Below are positions 60,540-64,000 of a DNA stretch of 64,000 bases, in pieces. Under the pieces are notes generated by a model. The model ran no database searches, was not told where the DNA came from, and saw only the letters and a list, made by a program, of their open reading frames with translations. Every line of letters starts with the position of its first letter. Position 1 is the first letter of the stretch. Both the position numbers and the translations under genes were made by a program. Location of the stretch: NCBI GenBank assembly GCA_029931535.1, contig JAQPZY010001094.1:482501-546500 (forward strand). The letters are read 5' to 3'. The stretch is from Margaritifera margaritifera (lineage: Eukaryota > Mollusca > Bivalvia > Unionida > Margaritiferidae).

Positions 60540-60784
60540 TACTAAATCTTCATGATTGTCTACTAAATCATGACGAATTTACATGCTAGCTCCATTATAA
60601 GTCTTGCATTGATATAACAGTCTGAAAGATATACAATATTTAACATTCCCCCCCCCCCCCATACATATTCTCCTAGACTTAGTGGTTGCTATTTCCAGTA
60701 AGGTACGGCCAAATGACATGTCACCAAAAACTGCTTTTGATAAGCATTCCAAACTATTCTAATTTATTTCTTCCTACATTCCAA

Positions 60785-60843
<59 letters not shown>

Positions 60844-61740
60844 TTAATAAATGTGTCATATTTATCTCTCATTCATACGCAGGTGCTACTTGAATGTTAA
60901 TTTTCTAAGCTTCACCGTCCCATACAAATTTAAATAAAACACGAACAAGTTACATTTATATTTTTGTCGTTAGATTTTTGGAGTGCGGAAAAATGAATGA
61001 ATATGGGCAAAAACAAGTCTTTTATAAGTACTTTACCAACAATTGACGTAATATTTTTACTGCAGTTTGCCAATATTTTCATTGTAGTCATTTATTATTT
61101 TATTCTTGAATTAATTTCCACCATCTGTTGAAAATCTAAAGGAAATACAATGTCGGCAAGTTTATTCATCGATACATCAAATTCTGTCCATCTAGGAACA
61201 TTTTATATCATCAGAAATGTTGTTGTTACAATTCCAAATAGCATTTGTTTTGCTATGCTACATTGTATGCGCACATATTATTAAAGCATATTTGGTAATA
61301 ATCAGTTTTTTTTTCTCAATAAAAATACAGACTATTATAATTCTTCTTTTACCTGGAACACTGCGCATATGAACATTAAAAGTAATAACCATGTACACTG
61401 AAGAGATGTTAATAAACTATTATACAATTATTTCAAGCGGATAACGTTGAGTATGACCTGACAGCGTAATATGCGGCAGATTAGAACCTACACTGTGTTC
61501 AGTTTGTTGCACATTGAACACTGGCGCACAATGAAACACGCACACTTGTGGAACCAAATAGTCGCAGAGGAATAACTTATCAAACAAAGATAATTATAAT
61601 GGTTCATAAAAAATTACGAACTTGAGATTTTTAATTAAGTTTCTCAAAATGTGAGGAGACAAGAGTGAAAGTCCCTGAGATTTACATTTTTTGCTGTTAT
61701 ACTTTTAAAAATTAATTGTAACATATATATGCAGACTGCT
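60540..61740. other. Intronic AT-rich DNA
   Basis: A C run at 60649-60660 and (TA)n at 60789-60840. No coding sequence seen. Confidence 0.5.
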
Positions 61741-61767
61741 TCAAAAAAAAAAAAAAACAGAGCGGGG

Positions 61768-62013
61768 CCCCGGGTGGCCGAGTGGTCTAAGAAGCACACC
61801 TTTACAGAGCACTTACATCTCACATATGTCTGCGTGGGTTCGAGTCTTAGCTCGACCGACGTCGGTGTGTGAGAACGCTTGCCGTCGGTAGGTGGTTTCT
61901 CCAAGATTTTTTTCGGGTTATTCCTCCACCAGATATACTGGCAGCCATGTATAACCTATCATGTGCTGAAAAATGGCGTTAAACCCACAACAACAACAAC
62001 AACAACAACAACA
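61768..62013 (+). mobile_element. tRNA-derived SINE with CAA tail
   Basis: It starts with a tRNA-Ser/Leu-like head: A box GGTGGCCGAGTGG (61774-61786) and B box GGGTTCGAGTCTTAG (about 61837-61851). A body follows with 'ttctccaagattttttt', and the 3' end 'gtgctgaaaaatggcgttaaacc' runs into (CAA)n at 61988-62012. This head-body-tail form is common in bivalve SINEs. Polymerase III would start from the internal boxes. An A14 run lies just upstream at 61744-61757. Confidence 0.75.
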
Positions 62014-62115
62014 AAACACAGAGTTATATATGTCTCTATCTTTATCTCATAATATCACATTACTTTGGACCATGTACCCTAGCAGATTGAATGATTGAAT
62101 AGGGTCGAATTTGCA

Positions 62116-62168
<53 letters not shown>

Positions 62169-62957
62169 AGTAGGATGCATATAGATGCACTGGATTCAAT
62201 AAGTGTTAGTCCCTGGCAAAGACATTATATCTATCTATGCCATCGTTCACACTACAAGAATATATCGGTAAATCTGTAGATTTTTTATTAAGACCACCAA
62301 ATAAAATTGTTTTACCTTTTCAACGTATCTTAGCTGGAGCTTTTGGTTTGTAAATTTAGACGACGTAGTTTTGTTCAAGTAATTGGGTTCTTAATCCAGC
62401 GTAGCCTGACACTGGTACATCTGTGCATAATCACTGTTATTAATATAACATTCCTGCCGTAGGCGATGCCTACATCCTAAAATGATGCAAAGATGTTAAG
62501 GGAATATTTGACGTACTATTGTAACATATATTGTTAGTAGATCTGACTGCGGCACCGTCCCAGTTACAATTATTAGTTATAACAAAACCTTGTTAGAACA
62601 TGAAGGACAAAAGGATTACATTATCATTCGAGCTTCAATTTCTCTGTTCTCGAAAATGCATTATAATCTGGTTCATTTCTATTGGGACTGCTGCATGTTG
62701 GACTATTTAGAGGGGCTAAGTCACAAATTTGCAGGGCAAACACAAAGAGAAACCCATTGGTTTTATGGAGAAAGTAATTAGGTGTAAGCAGCTTTTTCAT
62801 AAAATTGTGTCAATCTTAGCAAACATTTTGACATAACTGCTCTTATGCATGTACTGTTTAAAACAATATATGTGGATATGCTTGGCATATATGTCAACTG
62901 CATTTTTCTCACTCTGCACGTTTTGAAAACACATTTCAATTTTGAATAAAGCCTTAC
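62014..62957. other. Intronic DNA, TA microsatellite
   Basis: (TA)n at 62124-62164. The open frame 62590-62781 is not supported as a gene. Confidence 0.45.
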
Positions 62958-63047
62958 CTTAAGATCTCCTTCTTTTTTACGAAAAACGGCTTCCAAAATT
63001 GCATGCCTCTGTTGATCGGCAGCTTCTTTGCACTTGTTGTAGCAATT
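62958..63047 (-). CDS. MIEAP-like gene, internal exon
   Basis: 30 codons, phase 0 at both ends. The acceptor TTTCCAATTTGCAG and donor AAG|GTAAGG are both strong. The peptide NCYNKCKEAADQQRHAILEA... is helical and resembles in style the 'C--K---' helix upstream of the MIEAP C-terminal domain. It joins in frame to 57358-57272. Earlier exons lie beyond the right edge of the window. Confidence 0.65.
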
Positions 63048-64000
63048 CTGCAAATTGGAAATATTGGTTAAAATATTATATTTTCAACTGATATATACAT
63101 GCATGTACTGATACATACAAACGTACTCTCTCTCTCACACACACACACACATAAATATATATAGAGTGGCGAAAACATTCATACATTTGTTTGTCAAATA
63201 TTGGAGCTGCTTTACCAAAAAAAATGGGAATAGAGTGATATACTACTCATGGTATGTCTATTTTTGTATAGATCAGGACATCATTTTTTATCGATGCGAA
63301 CATCAGTCTCTCTGTTTCCATCATCTCATCCTAAATCACTTACTGAACAATTACTAAACTTGGTAGTTTCTTCTTGTACGTGTGGTAACAACCTACAGTA
63401 ATGATATAATTACAGCTCTCCCCTGTGATGACAGAAAATAGGTCAAAGACAAAAAATTACACAAATGTCAATTACAGTAATATTTTCAAAATTTGTTTGT
63501 CCAAACTTTAAATCTGCAGTCAAGAAAGGAAACTGTTCCATATATGCAAATTCCAATAGTGTGTCAAGCTCGTTATTCAAAATGATTGTTCAATTAAATG
63601 GGAAAGGTATCGAAATAAAAAGGTCTAGATAGCTAATGTACAGGTGTACAGGTAAATATAAATGCATATGATGACAAATACCAATGAGCCTCCTGTTCCC
63701 ACTACGCAGGTGGGAGTCAATTAGGGCACACTGAAAAGCATATAAAGTTAAGTGCTGCATTTATAGGCACATAACAATAGAAATGGCACCTGACCTGAAA
63801 AATCATTCTTTTCCCAATACACCGTTCGAGAATATAAGGTTAAGATATAAATACTAATGTAGAACATCCCTCCCCACCGCCAAAAAATGCGTATTAAATT
63901 GTTTCCGTTCAAGTTATTTATAATTGCAAAAAGACCGCCCACCCGCAATGAAAAGTGCTTAAATACAAAATTGGTGTATCTGCCTACCCAAACGCACAAT
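63048..64000. other. Intronic DNA, no further exon seen
   Basis: Short CT/CA repeats near 63126-63153. Open frames at the right edge are unsupported. Confidence 0.45.

Overview
The window looks like a piece of a lophotrochozoan animal genome, most likely a bivalve mollusc. The grounds are AT-rich DNA, split coding exons with GT-AG junctions, dense microsatellites, Polinton/Maverick elements, Gypsy and LINE elements, a tRNA-derived SINE with a CAA tail, and the 'gaccttgacctttga' repeat type common in clams and oysters. No bacterial operon, rRNA or CRISPR array is present.

Host genes are sparse and lie on the minus strand. The upstream gene enters from beyond the right edge: exons at 63047-62958 and 57358-57272 and a terminal exon at 44643-44359. 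The terminal exon resembles the C-terminal domain of mitochondria-eating protein (MIEAP/SPATA18 family). A second gene starts at an ATG at 31112 and continues through 14273-14123, 7081-6920 and 6373-6096. It encodes a coiled-coil protein that may be a neighbouring MIEAP-like paralogue, and its 3' end is not in the window. All junction phases agree. Two more possible exons lie at 32708-32621 and 43493-43258.

The introns and flanks are filled with transposable elements. (1) 2822-5930, plus strand: a decayed Polinton integrase, an unknown ORF and a Polinton-type DNA polymerase B. (2) 8433-12568: a Gmr1-like Ty3/Gypsy element with diverged LTRs and the unusual order protease-integrase-reverse transcriptase. 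(3) 16200-20510, minus strand: a conventional Gypsy element. Further gag-like pieces of what may be the same element lie far upstream, because a LINE (20521-21525) and a Polinton (21668-29404) appear to have landed inside it. (4) 21668-29404: a 7.7-kb Polinton with terminal inverted repeats and a perfect 6-bp target duplication TGTGTA, holding remnants of protease, minor capsid protein and chromodomain integrase. (5) 39148-about 40950: one end of a second Polinton of the same family. (6) 48480-51480, with smaller pieces elsewhere: copies of one LINE family, one interrupted by a tRNA-containing insertion. (7) 52489-55860: a DNA transposon with TIRs, a TAC target duplication and a DDE transposase that looks related to Zator/ISAzo13. 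(8) 35700-36680 and 45070-45350: remnants of two other LINE types. (9) 61768-62013: a SINE.

The rest is microsatellite and a 33-bp minisatellite (31462-32098) that is open in one frame on both strands. Every mobile-element gene seen is broken by stops, frameshifts or loss of catalytic residues. The main novelty candidates are the short Polinton with variable satellite-like termini and the Zator-like transposon.
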